A stretch of 64,000 nt of DNA from Sphingobium wenxiniae (GTDB taxonomy: Bacteria; Pseudomonadota; Alphaproteobacteria; Sphingomonadales; Sphingomonadaceae), in contig NZ_VLKK01000012.1 of NCBI RefSeq assembly GCF_007830065.1, positions 1 through 64,000 on the forward strand, read 5' to 3'. Positions 24,944 to 33,045 of this stretch are shown in pieces. The notes under the pieces were generated by a model that saw only the letters and a list, made by a program, of their open reading frames with translations, did not search any database and was not told where the DNA came from. The position numbers were made by a program, and so were the translations under genes. Numbering within the stretch: the stretch's first letter is position 1; every line of letters begins with the position of its first letter.

Positions 24944-25533
24944 TCGTCCTGGCCTCGCAAAGCACAAGTCGAAGGGCGCTCCTCACCGCCGCGCAGGTGC
25001 CGTTCGATGCGCTGTCTCCCGGCGTGGACGAGGATGCGGCGAAGGAAGCGCTGCGCGCCGACGGCCTCGACGCGCGGGCGCTGGCCGATGCGTTGGCGGA
25101 ACTGAAGGCGCTGCGCGTGTCGCGGCGGGTGCCGGGCGCGCTTGTGCTGGGCTGCGACCAGACGCTCAGCCTCGATGATGGCGCGATGATCGACAAGGCG
25201 GTGGACCGCGCCGATGCCGAGCGGATATTGAAGCTGCTGTCGGGCCGGGTGCATCATCTCCACAGCGCGGCGGTGATCGTACTGAACGGCGAGCCGATCT
25301 GGCGGCATATCGAGCGGGTGCGGATGACGGTGCGGCCTTTATCCGAGCCTTTCATCCAGTCCTATCTCGATGCCGATTGGGAGGAATGTCGCTGGTGCGT
25401 CGGCTGCTACCGGATCGAAGGACCCGGCGCGCAGCTTTTCGCGAAGGTGGAAGGGAGCCAGTTCGCGATTCAGGGCCTGCCCCTGCTTCCCCTGCTTGAC
25501 TTTCTGCGCGTGCGGGGCGTTCTGGCGGCATGA
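24940..25533 (+). CDS. maf: Maf-like nucleotide pyrophosphatase
   Basis: 197 aa member of the Maf/YceF/YhdE house-cleaning nucleotide pyrophosphatases, which hydrolyse non-canonical or methylated NTPs. N-terminal LASQSTSRRALL is the phosphate-binding motif and LGCDQTLSLD holds the catalytic Asp. The subfamily specificity (dTTP/UTP versus m7GTP) is not certain from the sequence. It overlaps ppsR by four bases (ATGA) and aroE by four bases. Confidence 0.88.
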   Translation: MIVLASQSTSRRALLTAAQVPFDALSPGVDEDAAKEALRADGLDARALADALAELKALRVSRRVPGALVLGCDQTLSLDDGAMIDKAVDRADAERILKLLSGRVHHLHSAAVIVLNGEPIWRHIERVRMTVRPLSEPFIQSYLDADWEECRWCVGCYRIEGPGAQLFAKVEGSQFAIQGLPLLPLLDFLRVRGVLAA

Positions 25534-26354
25534 CCGACAAGCTCCCCTATGCCGAGGTGATCGGCGATCCGATCGCGCACAGCAAATCCCCGCTCATCCA
25601 TAATTTCTGGCTGCAATCGTTGGGGATCGAGGCGGAATATCGCAAGACCCATGTGAAGCCCGACGGCCTCGCCGCCTATTTCCTGGAGCGGCGAGCCGAC
25701 CCGGACTGGCTGGGTTGCAACGTCACCATCCCGCACAAGATCGCGGTGATGGACTATACCGACGATCCGGGCGGCGTGCGGGAGCGGATCGGGGCGATGA
25801 ACACCATCGCCTGCGAAACCGGCGGGCCGCTGGTCGGCACCAATACCGATGCGGGCGGATTCCTCCAGCCCTTGCTGCGCGACAAGTGGAAGGGGCAGAG
25901 CGCCGTCCTCGTCGGCGCGGGCGGCGCGGTGCGGGCGATCCTGTTCGCGCTGGCGAGCCTGGGCGTGCAGGAGATCACCGTCATGGCGCGCGATCCGGCC
26001 AAGGGGCAGGCGCTGCTCGACCGGGGAGGGATCAAGGGCCGGGTGATCGGCATGGACAGCCCTGTCCCCCCCGCTGATCTGCTGGTGAACGGCAGTCCGC
26101 TCGGCATGGTGGGCCAGCCGCCGCTGGACCTCGACCTTGCGCCCCTGCCGGACAGCGCGACCGTCTACGATATCGTGTACGCCCCGCTGGAAACGGACCT
26201 GCTGAAAGCCGCGCGGGCGCGGGGCCTCAAGACGTTGGACGGTCTTGAAATGCTGATCGGGCAGGCGGCGCTGGCCTTCGACATCTTCTTCGACGCGCAG
26301 GCCCCGCGAGAGAGGGACGAGGAACTGCGCGCGCTGCTGCTCGCGGCGGATTGA
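25530..26354 (+). CDS. aroE: shikimate dehydrogenase
   Basis: NADPH-dependent reduction of 3-dehydroshikimate to shikimate. 274 aa. The shikimate-binding N-terminus is VIGDPIAHSKSPLIHNFW. The catalytic Lys is in NVTIPHK, the partner Asp in GTNTDAGGF, and the nucleotide fold is VLVGAGGAVRAI. It starts inside the maf stop (ATGA) and is followed 10 bp later by coaE, as in the Caulobacter origin region. Confidence 0.96.
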   Translation: MTDKLPYAEVIGDPIAHSKSPLIHNFWLQSLGIEAEYRKTHVKPDGLAAYFLERRADPDWLGCNVTIPHKIAVMDYTDDPGGVRERIGAMNTIACETGGPLVGTNTDAGGFLQPLLRDKWKGQSAVLVGAGGAVRAILFALASLGVQEITVMARDPAKGQALLDRGGIKGRVIGMDSPVPPADLLVNGSPLGMVGQPPLDLDLAPLPDSATVYDIVYAPLETDLLKAARARGLKTLDGLEMLIGQAALAFDIFFDAQAPRERDEELRALLLAAD

Positions 26355-26364
26355 TGGGCGATTC

Positions 26365-26958
26365 ATGAAGGTCTACGGCCTCACCGGCTCCATAGGCATG
26401 GGCAAGTCCGCCGTCGCCGCCATGCTGCGGCGCGAGGGCGTGCCGGTCTTCGACGCCGACGCGGAAGTACACCGCCTGCAGGGACCGGGCGGCAAGCTCC
26501 TCCCCGCGATCGAGGCGCGCTTTCCCGGCGCTACCGGCCCCATGGGCGTGGACCGGGCGAAGCTGGGCGCGGCCGTCTTCGGCCATCCGCAAGCGTTGAA
26601 GGCGCTTGAAGCCATCGTCCATCCGGCGGTGCAGGAAGAGAGGATTCGCTTCCTGCGCGAAAACCGCTCCCGCGCCTTCGTCGTGCTCGACATCCCGCTG
26701 CTGTTCGAAAAACATGGGGACCGCAGGCTTCACGGCGTGATCGTCGTCACCGCCCCGGCCTGGAAACAGCGCAAGCGCGTGCTCGCCCGGCCCGGCATGA
26801 CGGTGGCGAAATTCCGCAAGATCCTCCATTTGCAGACGCCCGATGCCGAAAAAAGGCGGCGGGCGGACCATATCATCCACACCGGCACCACGTTCGCCGA
26901 CACGCGGGCACAGGTCAGGCGTCTGGTCGCTTGCCTTGGCGCGAAGACTGGCCGATAG
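26365..26958 (+). CDS. coaE: dephospho-CoA kinase
   Basis: Final step of coenzyme A synthesis. 197 aa with P-loop GLTGSIGMGKSAVAAM, the substrate segment FDADAEVHRL, and VLDIPLLFEK in the core. The distal SxARPGM element (VLARPGMTVAKF) replaces the more usual R-x-x-x-R lid sequence but keeps basic residues. It is the last of the tightly packed ppsR-maf-aroE-coaE run; dnaQ follows after 29 bp. Confidence 0.95.
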   Translation: MKVYGLTGSIGMGKSAVAAMLRREGVPVFDADAEVHRLQGPGGKLLPAIEARFPGATGPMGVDRAKLGAAVFGHPQALKALEAIVHPAVQEERIRFLRENRSRAFVVLDIPLLFEKHGDRRLHGVIVVTAPAWKQRKRVLARPGMTVAKFRKILHLQTPDAEKRRRADHIIHTGTTFADTRAQVRRLVACLGAKTGR

Positions 26959-26987
26959 TGGGACAGCCAGATTCGGTTAAGAGGGCG

Positions 26988-27689
26988 ATGCGCGAGATCA
27001 TTTTCGATACCGAAACGACAGGATTCGACCCCGCATCAGGCGATCGGCTGGTCGAGATCGGATGTATAGAACTTCTGAACCGGGTGCCTACCGGGCGCAC
27101 CTTCCACGCTTATTACAATCCGCAGCGGTCCATGCCCGCCGCCGCCGAGGCGGTGCACGGCCTTTCGGACATCTTCCTGTCGGACAAGCCGCTCTTCGCC
27201 CATGGGGTCGAGGATCTGATCGCCTTCCTGGAGGACAGCCAACTGGTCGCGCACAATGCGCGCTTCGACTTCGGCTTCCTCAATCACGAGCTGCGCCTGT
27301 GCGGGCGGAGCGAAGTGTCGATGGACCGCATGATCGACACCGTCGCCATCGCCCGCCAGATGCATCCCGGCGCGAAGCACAGCCTGGACGCGCTCTGCAC
27401 CCGCTATGGCATCGACCGCAGCCATCGCGTCAAGCATGGCGCGCTGCTGGATGCCGAACTGCTGGCCCAGCTTTATATCGAACTGACCGGCGGCCGTCAG
27501 ATCGGCCTTGGTCTTGCACAGGAGGAAGCGAAAGACACGATTCGGGCGGAACTGGCGGAAAACGCCGCCGTTCGCCCCATACGTCCCGCGCGCGTCTTTC
27601 AGGCGAGCGCGGAGGAGCTGGAACGGCATGCAGCGTTCATCGCGACGCTGGACAAGCCGATCTGGCTCGATGAGGCGGAGGCGGCCTGA
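26988..27689 (+). CDS. dnaQ: DNA polymerase III epsilon subunit (3'-5' proofreading exonuclease)
   Basis: 233 aa DEDDh exonuclease. Motif I FDTETTGFD, motif II HNARFDFGFL and motif III HGALLDAELLAQLY are intact. The C-terminal tail has the polymerase-binding region seen in DnaQ. I chose ATG 26988 (MREIIFDTETTGF) with AAGAGGG upstream; an in-frame ATG at 26931 overlaps coaE and adds 19 atypical residues. It is the fifth gene from the putative origin, as in Caulobacter (from memory). Confidence 0.95.
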   Translation: MREIIFDTETTGFDPASGDRLVEIGCIELLNRVPTGRTFHAYYNPQRSMPAAAEAVHGLSDIFLSDKPLFAHGVEDLIAFLEDSQLVAHNARFDFGFLNHELRLCGRSEVSMDRMIDTVAIARQMHPGAKHSLDALCTRYGIDRSHRVKHGALLDAELLAQLYIELTGGRQIGLGLAQEEAKDTIRAELAENAAVRPIRPARVFQASAEELERHAAFIATLDKPIWLDEAEAA

Positions 27690-27763
27690 CCGGGCCGGTT
27701 CCTTCGTCTCACGCCGACCGGGCCGCGCGTCCCGCGACCCGGCAAGAATAAAGGAGAAGGCAT

Positions 27764-28351
27764 ATGGACATTCGGGTTTCCGGGCATCAGGTCGACACGG
27801 GCGAGGCGCTCAAGCAGCATGTCGCAACCCGGCTGGAGGCGATGGCCGAGAAATATTTCTCCCGCACCCTGTCGGCGCAGGTGACGTTCCGTCCCGCCCC
27901 CCACGGCGCCTTCCACTGCGACATCGTCTGCCATGTCATGACCGGCCTGATCCTGAAGGGCGCGGGCGAAGCGCAGGAAGCGCATCCCGCCTTCGACCAG
28001 GCGGCGGAGCGGATCGAAAAGCAATTGCGCCGCTATCTGCGCCGGTTGAAGGACCGCCACGCCCAGGCCGTCGCCGCCGAAGCGGAGCGCGTCAACGGCG
28101 TCGATGGGTTGGACGGCGCGGGCTACACCATCTTCGCGGCTGCGGAGGATGAGGAGGATCCGGCCGAAGCGCCCCTGATCGTGGCCGAAACGCGGGTCGA
28201 CATTCCCGAAGCCAGCGTGTCGGACGCGGTGATGATGCTGGACCTGCGCAACACCAATGCGTTGCTGTTCGTCAATGCCGGAACGGCGGCCTATAACATG
28301 GTCTACCGCCGGCAGGACGGCACGATCGGCTGGGTCGAACCGCGCGGCTGA
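27764..28351 (+). CDS. hpf: long-form ribosome hibernation promoting factor
   Basis: 195 aa. The N-terminal Hpf/YfiA domain (residues 1-110, starting MDIRVSGHQVDTGEAL) is followed by an acidic linker and the C-terminal dimerisation domain (about residues 140-195, VAETRVDIPEASVSDAVMML...GWVEP). Long HPF dimerises 70S ribosomes into 100S particles in starvation. A strong AAAGGAGAAGG site sits before ATG 27764. In many proteobacteria hpf and ptsN follow rpoN, but rpoN is absent here. Confidence 0.95.
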   Translation: MDIRVSGHQVDTGEALKQHVATRLEAMAEKYFSRTLSAQVTFRPAPHGAFHCDIVCHVMTGLILKGAGEAQEAHPAFDQAAERIEKQLRRYLRRLKDRHAQAVAAEAERVNGVDGLDGAGYTIFAAAEDEEDPAEAPLIVAETRVDIPEASVSDAVMMLDLRNTNALLFVNAGTAAYNMVYRRQDGTIGWVEPRG

Positions 28352-28490
28352 CCTTCTAACGATCCGGCCCCGCGCAGGGCGCATGTTGACCTTGACCTCC
28401 ATGCGTCCTATGGGGCCGGACTTTACAGGATCCGGTTCGTGCATATTTCCCGACATGGTTGAGGCGCGGCCCGGTGGTTCCGGATTGGAC

Positions 28491-28958
28491 ATGGTTCATT
28501 TCAACGACATCCTTTCGCCCAAGGCGCTCGCAACGGGTCTGACGGCGAACGGCAAGAAACAGTTGTTCCAGAAGATAGCCGCGCTGGCGGCGGATGCTTA
28601 TGGTCTGGACGCGGAGCATGTGGCCGAGGCCCTGTTCGAGCGGGAGAAGCTTGGCTCCACCGGCTTTGGCGGCGGCGTCGCCATTCCCCATGCGAAGATC
28701 GCCGAATTGCAGAAGATGTGCGGCGTGGTCGTTCTGCTCGATCCGCCCGTGCCGTTCGAGGCGGTGGACGATTCGCCCGTCGACATCGCCTTCGCCCTCC
28801 TTTCGCCGGTGGACAGCGGTGCGGAGCATCTCAAGACCCTGGCGCGCGTGTCCCGTTACCTGCGTGACGAGAATCAGGTGACCCGGCTGCGCGGGGCGGG
28901 ATCGGCGGAGGCGCTCCATGCTCTGCTGGCTGGCGGCGAGGCGCGTGACGCGGCTTGA
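28491..28958 (+). CDS. ptsN: nitrogen PTS phosphocarrier EIIA(Ntr)
   Basis: 155 aa PTS_EIIA type 2 protein. The phosphorylatable His lies in GFGGGVAIPHAKI (about residue 65). EIIA-Ntr is phosphorylated through EINtr and NPr and tunes potassium transport, (p)ppGpp level and other regulators. I chose ATG 28491 (MVHFNDILSP) to match usual PtsN N-termini; ATG 28455 is possible. It lies 140 bp behind hpf and is followed after 4 bp by the thioesterase gene. Confidence 0.92.
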   Translation: MVHFNDILSPKALATGLTANGKKQLFQKIAALAADAYGLDAEHVAEALFEREKLGSTGFGGGVAIPHAKIAELQKMCGVVVLLDPPVPFEAVDDSPVDIAFALLSPVDSGAEHLKTLARVSRYLRDENQVTRLRGAGSAEALHALLAGGEARDAA

Positions 28959-28962
28959 GCCG

Positions 28963-29415
28963 ATGACTGGCGCCAGCGGGGAAACCGCGCATTTCCGCGC
29001 GCTGGAGTCTCTCTACCGCTCAGCGCCGATCAACCGGATGTTCCGGTCGGATCTCCAGATTCCGGAGGCGGGCCGGTCGATCATCGAATTCGACGTGGAT
29101 GAAGGGCAGTTCCATGCGGCGGGCGCCGTCCATGGCACCGTCTATTTCAAGATGCTGGACGATGCGGCCTTCTATGCCGCCAACAGCCTTGTCAGCGACC
29201 GTTTCCTGCTGACCACCGCCTTCAACCTGCTCTTTACCCGCCCCGTGCATCCCGGCCGCATCCGGGCCGAGGGCCGCTGGATCAGCGGCAAGCGCCGGGT
29301 CTATGTCGCCGAAGCCAGCCTCATCGATTCAGAAGGCGAGGAAGTGGGGCGGGGCACGGGCACCTTCATGCGTTCGCAATATCCGCTATCCTCGCTGCCC
29401 GGCTATGTCGGCTGA
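28963..29415 (+). CDS. PaaI-family hotdog thioesterase
   Basis: 150 aa single hotdog domain. The core shows GQFHAAGAVHGTVYFKMLDDAAFYAAN, the helix that normally carries the active-site acidic residue, then LTTAFNLLFTRPVHPG. Family members hydrolyse acyl-CoA thioesters; the substrate is unknown. I chose ATG 28963 because it starts just after the ptsN stop; an in-frame start at 28918 would overlap ptsN. The 3' end overlaps the next gene by 11 bases, so a ptsN-thioesterase-DUF1491 operon is likely. Confidence 0.82.
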   Translation: MTGASGETAHFRALESLYRSAPINRMFRSDLQIPEAGRSIIEFDVDEGQFHAAGAVHGTVYFKMLDDAAFYAANSLVSDRFLLTTAFNLLFTRPVHPGRIRAEGRWISGKRRVYVAEASLIDSEGEEVGRGTGTFMRSQYPLSSLPGYVG

Positions 29416-29746
29416 CCGGCTGGCCAGCGCGTTGCTGGTCGGCGTGCTGGTGCGGCGGGCCGCGGCGGCGGGCGGCTTCGCCACGGTGCTGGTGAAAGGC
29501 GACAAGACCAGCGGCGTCATCCTCATCCAGGCCTTGGAAAGGGGGCGGGAAAATGGCCTGTTCGAACGCGTGCCGGACTATGCGGGCGGCTATCGCCTCG
29601 TCCCGTGCGGACCCGCGTCCGACAAGGGGCCTGACGCGCTTGCTCAATATATAGAGCGCCGCCGCCGCTCGGACCCCGATCTGTGGATAATCGAACTTGA
29701 TATCGCGGATGCGGAACGATTCGCCGCTGAAACGATCTGTTCCTGA
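29405..29746 (+). CDS. DUF1491 family protein
   Basis: 113 aa soluble protein of unknown function that is common in sphingomonads and related alphaproteobacteria. It begins MSADRLASALLVGVLVRRA, contains a glycine-rich FATVLVKGDKTSGVILI strand and a C-terminal DPDLWIIELDIADAERF. No catalytic motif is evident. ATG 29405 lies inside the thioesterase gene, indicating coupled translation. Confidence 0.78.
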   Translation: MSADRLASALLVGVLVRRAAAAGGFATVLVKGDKTSGVILIQALERGRENGLFERVPDYAGGYRLVPCGPASDKGPDALAQYIERRRRSDPDLWIIELDIADAERFAAETICS

Positions 29747-29924
29747 TTGACTCCCCTCCGGCGCGCGGGCACAGGCCCCCGACGCTTGTTGAACGCGCAG
29801 GTTGCCATGGCCGTCCAGGGGGGACGAACAGGGTAAACACGCAGACGGGGGGCGGCCGGACGTCTTGGAATATCGGGTTTAAACGGACGTTTTCAGGCCA
29901 ATAACCGCACGTTTTTGAGATGTG

Positions 29925-30587
29925 ATGAGTTTTCGTCTGAAGGCCGCGATCATTGCGGCATTTGCGCTGTCCACCGCCGCCGCGGTCACGGCGTCCGATA
30001 TGTCCTCCGCCAGTGAGGCGATCTCGTCCACCGGGACTCTTCCCACGGACTCCGCGCTGAATACAGCGCCTTCGGCTGGCCAGAAGCCCGCCATCATCTT
30101 TGCCGCGCCGCGCGAAGTCGCGCAGCCGCTGGCTACCGATAAAACCCCTTATTCCGCCGATGGTTCCGTGCAGGCCGACAGCCTGGCCGCTCTGGTCGAC
30201 GCGCATGGCGCGCCCGAATCCGTCGAAGGCGACATGAAGTGCCTGGCCGGCGCCGTCTATTTCGAATCCAAGGGCGAAAGCCTGGAAGGCCAGCTGGCCG
30301 TCGCGCGCGTCATCATCAACCGCGCCAAATCCGGCCGCTTCGCCGACAGCCTGTGCGGCGTCGTCTATCAGCCCAGCCAGTTCAGCTTCGTGCGCGGCGG
30401 GTCCATGCCCGCGATCCCGCAGGCCAGCAAGAGCTGGCGCGAAGCCGTGGCGATCGCGCAGATCGCAATGGCCGATAGCTGGGACAGCAAGGCCGAAGGC
30501 GCGCTGTTCTTCCACGCCCGCCGCGTTTCGCCGGGCTGGGGCAAGGCCAAGCTGGCGTCGATCGACAATCACATCTTCTATCGCTGA
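29925..30587 (+). CDS. SleB-like cell wall hydrolase
   Basis: 220 aa. A signal peptide or anchor (residues 1-24) and a low-complexity Ser/Ala/Thr linker precede a C-terminal Hydrolase_2 domain (about residues 100-220). Family motifs are AGAVYFESKGESLEGQLAVARVIINRAKSG, with the catalytic Glu, and YQPSQFSFV. It probably cleaves peptidoglycan glycan strands in the periplasm. A GTG at 29922 directly before the ATG is an alternative start. A clear intrinsic terminator follows. Confidence 0.88.
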   Translation: MSFRLKAAIIAAFALSTAAAVTASDMSSASEAISSTGTLPTDSALNTAPSAGQKPAIIFAAPREVAQPLATDKTPYSADGSVQADSLAALVDAHGAPESVEGDMKCLAGAVYFESKGESLEGQLAVARVIINRAKSGRFADSLCGVVYQPSQFSFVRGGSMPAIPQASKSWREAVAIAQIAMADSWDSKAEGALFFHARRVSPGWGKAKLASIDNHIFYR

Positions 30588-30611
30588 TTCCGGTCGGCAG
30601 AAAAGGCGGAG

Positions 30612-30653
30612 GCCGATTCGGGACGAAGCGTTCCGGATCGGCTCTTTTTATTT
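30612..30653 (+). terminator. intrinsic terminator after the cell wall hydrolase gene
   Basis: GCCGATTCGG at 30612-30621 pairs with CCGGATCGGC at 30633-30642 (10 bp, one G-U pair), followed by TCTTTTTATTT. It starts 24 bp past the stop codon. Confidence 0.85.
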
Positions 30654-30701
30654 AAGGGCTGTAGAGACAGCTTTCGGCCGGGAGCGGAAATGTCCCCCCA
30701 T

Positions 30702-30769
30702 CCGTCATCCCGGCTTTCGCTGGCATGACGGAAGAGAGAGACTCTGCAATGTCCGCCGCCGCCCAAACC
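30702..30769. repeat. dispersed composite repeat, copy 2
   Basis: A REP-like palindrome (CCGTCAT at 30702-30708, ATGACGG at 30725-30731, with CTTTCGCTGG between) is followed by GCAATGTCCGCCGCCGCCCAAACC. The same two-part layout appears at 12051 and 52605. It lies between the hydrolase terminator and mmcB. Confidence 0.6.
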
Positions 30770-30807
30770 ATCTTTCCTATGTTCATGACTTGTTCTAAAG
30801 ACCGGCC

Positions 30808-31305
30808 ATGGACGACATCGCCGCCAACGATAGCTGCTCTCCCCTGACCGACGGCACGGCGCTGGCCGTGGCGCGCGGCACGCTGCGCCTGTTCTTCCGG
30901 CACGACATGAGCGGCATATTGGAAGTGCCGCTGCCCAACGGCCGCCGCGCCGACATCATGGCGCTGGATGGCGCGGGGCGCGTCACCATCGTTGAGATCA
31001 AGTGCAGCCGGGCCGACCTGCTGGGCGACCTGAAATGGCCGGATTATTTCGACTATTGCGACCGTTTCTATTGGGCCGTGCCGTCGGGCTTCGACCTGTC
31101 GCTCTTCGACAGCGAGGCGCTGTGGCCGTCGCGCACCGGCCTCATCGTCGCCGATCAATATGATGCCGAACTGATCCGCCCCGCCCCTATAGAGGCGCTG
31201 GCGGCGGCGCGGCGCAAGGCGGAGACGTTGCGCTTCGCCCGGCGCGCGGCGCGGCGGCTGACCGCGCTTGCCGACCCCGACCATGCGGCGGAGATCGGCT
31301 GGTAA
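30808..31305 (+). CDS. mmcB: MmcB family DNA repair protein
   Basis: 165 aa. The central segment RADIMALDGAGRVTIVEIKCS has the spaced Asp and Glu-x-Lys of PD-(D/E)xK nuclease folds. In Caulobacter MmcB is an SOS-related factor needed for mitomycin C resistance (family knowledge). The start ATG 30808 gives MDDIAAND. I did not see an obvious LexA operator in the 220-bp upstream gap. The gene converges on the ankyrin gene, whose stop is 3 bp away. Confidence 0.85.
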   Translation: MDDIAANDSCSPLTDGTALAVARGTLRLFFRHDMSGILEVPLPNGRRADIMALDGAGRVTIVEIKCSRADLLGDLKWPDYFDYCDRFYWAVPSGFDLSLFDSEALWPSRTGLIVADQYDAELIRPAPIEALAAARRKAETLRFARRAARRLTALADPDHAAEIGW

Positions 31306-31308
31306 GGG

Positions 31309-31926
31309 TCAGCGGAACACAGGCCCCTGTACCGGCCCGCTGGGCGCAGCGCTCTTGGGCTTGGCGCTGTCAAGCGCCTCGACAAGGCCCGGCGTGCGGC
31401 CGTCGCGCTTCGCATAGTCCCGCGCCGACATGCCCGCCAGCGTATCGCGCCGGTCGGGATTGGCGCCTTGCGCCACCAGCAGGCGGACCAGCGCCACATC
31501 GCGCAACTGCACCGCGCGGATCAGGGGCGTTTCGCCGCTGCTGTTGGTCTTGTCGACCTGCGCCCCGAACGTCAGCAGGGTCCGCACGCCTTCCTCGAAC
31601 CGCGCCTGCACGGCGTCCATCAGGGGGGTATTGCCCTGATTGTCGGTCAGATTGGGATTGGCGTCCTTCGCCAGCAGGAAAGTCAGCCATCCATTGTCGC
31701 GCCGGGCGACGACCAGATGCAGCGCGGTTTCCCCGGTGGTCACGTCGCGGCTGTTGACGATGGTCGATCCGGGCTTTTGCATCAGGTCCATCGCCTTCTG
31801 CCCGTCCACATCCTTGACCGCTTTCAGGAAGTTGTAGGCGTCCGAAAACTGGGCCTGCGCCGCCGCCGGGGACAGCATCGCCAAGGCCAGCGCCGCGCCG
31901 CGCACACTCCAAAACCGTCTCTTCAT
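31309..31926 (-). CDS. secreted ankyrin-repeat protein
   Basis: 205 aa with a signal peptide (MKRRFWSVRGAALALAML...AAAQA) and about four ankyrin repeats between residues 60 and 185 (GETALHLVVARRDN, GNTPLMDAVQARFEEG, GETPLIRAVQLRDVA, GMSARDYAKRDG). It is likely periplasmic and involved in protein binding; the partner is unknown. I chose ATG 31926-31924 since it starts the signal peptide; the frame is open further upstream but that part overlaps the divergent SCO1 promoter. Confidence 0.85.
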   Translation of the reverse strand: MKRRFWSVRGAALALAMLSPAAAQAQFSDAYNFLKAVKDVDGQKAMDLMQKPGSTIVNSRDVTTGETALHLVVARRDNGWLTFLLAKDANPNLTDNQGNTPLMDAVQARFEEGVRTLLTFGAQVDKTNSSGETPLIRAVQLRDVALVRLLVAQGANPDRRDTLAGMSARDYAKRDGRTPGLVEALDSAKPKSAAPSGPVQGPVFR

Positions 31927-31985
31927 GCTGTCACGCCCCGTTGGATTTGCAAATGCGGCCTTAGCAGGGCATGGCTGGCGGTGCC

Positions 31986-32615
31986 ATGAACAAAGCGCCG
32001 ATCCTTGCCGCCCTGCCCGTCCTTGCCTTGCTGGCCGCCTGTAATATGGGCGGCGCGGACAATGCATCAAGCCCGCAGGGCGAACTGGTGGGGGCCCGGA
32101 TCGGCGGGCCCTTCACACTCACCGATCAGGATGGGAAGAAAGTCCGCTGGGACGATTTCAAGGGCCGGTATCGCCTCGTCTATTTCGGCTATACCTATTG
32201 CCCGGACGTCTGCCCGGTGGACCTGCAACGTATCATGCAGGCCTTTGCCAGGTTCGAGAAGGAAAAGCCCGCCCTCGCCGCGAAGGTCCAGCCGATCTTC
32301 ATCAGCGTGGACCCGGAACGCGATACGCCCGCTACGATCAAGACCTATGTGAACGCTTTCCACCCGCGCCTCATCGGCCTGACCGGCACGCCGGACGAGA
32401 TCGCGAAGGTGGCGAAGGATTTCGCCGTCATCTATCATCGCGAGGAGTCGCAGGGCGCCAGCGACTATCTGGTCGGACATAGCCGCACGCCCTATCTCTT
32501 CGGTCCGGATGGCGCGCCGATCGCGCTGGTGCCGGTGGACGATCCGGCCACGCCGGACGTGGATGAGGGCGCGCCCGATCATGTGCTGGCGTCCCTCGAA
32601 AAATGGGTGAAGTGA
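31986..32615 (+). CDS. SCO1/SenC family copper chaperone lipoprotein
   Basis: 209 aa. The lipobox LLAAC (Cys about residue 19) anchors it outside the cytoplasm. The thioredoxin-like fold carries the copper ligands CPDVC in YFGYTYCPDVCPVDL and a distal His in LVGHSRTPYLFG. SCO proteins deliver copper to the CuA site of cytochrome c oxidase. An in-frame ATG at 31971 is an alternative start. It is followed after 4 bp by the YcgN gene. Confidence 0.9.
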   Translation: MNKAPILAALPVLALLAACNMGGADNASSPQGELVGARIGGPFTLTDQDGKKVRWDDFKGRYRLVYFGYTYCPDVCPVDLQRIMQAFARFEKEKPALAAKVQPIFISVDPERDTPATIKTYVNAFHPRLIGLTGTPDEIAKVAKDFAVIYHREESQGASDYLVGHSRTPYLFGPDGAPIALVPVDDPATPDVDEGAPDHVLASLEKWVK

Positions 32616-32619
32616 GGCA

Positions 32620-33045
32620 TTGGATTTCTGGGAAAAACCCCTCGACCAGCTTGACCGCGCGCAGTGGGAAGCGCTGTGCGACGGCTGCGGCAAATGCTGC
32701 CTGCACAAGGCGGAGGATGAGGATACGGGGCGCATCTATCCCACCAATGTCGCCTGCCGCCTGCTCGATCGGCACAGCGGGCAATGCACCAGCTACAAGG
32801 ATCGGCGCCGCTTCGTCCCCGACTGCGTGCGCCTGACCCCGCAAAAGGTGAAGACGATAAGCTGGCTCCCCCGCACCTGCGCCTATCGCCTGCGGGGAGA
32901 GGGTAAGCCGCTGCCCGCATGGCATTACCTCATCAGCGGCGACCGGGAAGCCGTCCACCGTGCCGGCGAATCCGTGCGCGGCTGGACCGTGGCGGAAGCG
33001 GATGCGGGCGATTGGGAACATCATCTTGTCGACCGGGAAATCTGA
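32620..33045 (+). CDS. YcgN/UPF0260 family cysteine-cluster protein
   Basis: 141 aa with the cysteine pattern CDGCGKCCLHK near the N-terminus and CTSYKDRRRFVPDC further on, typical of the UPF0260/YkgJ family with a presumed metal cluster. The function is not established. The start appears to be TTG at 32620 with GTGAGG just upstream; the residues MDFWEKPLDQL match family N-termini, which supports it. It overlaps the next gene. Confidence 0.85.
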   Translation: MDFWEKPLDQLDRAQWEALCDGCGKCCLHKAEDEDTGRIYPTNVACRLLDRHSGQCTSYKDRRRFVPDCVRLTPQKVKTISWLPRTCAYRLRGEGKPLPAWHYLISGDREAVHRAGESVRGWTVAEADAGDWEHHLVDREI

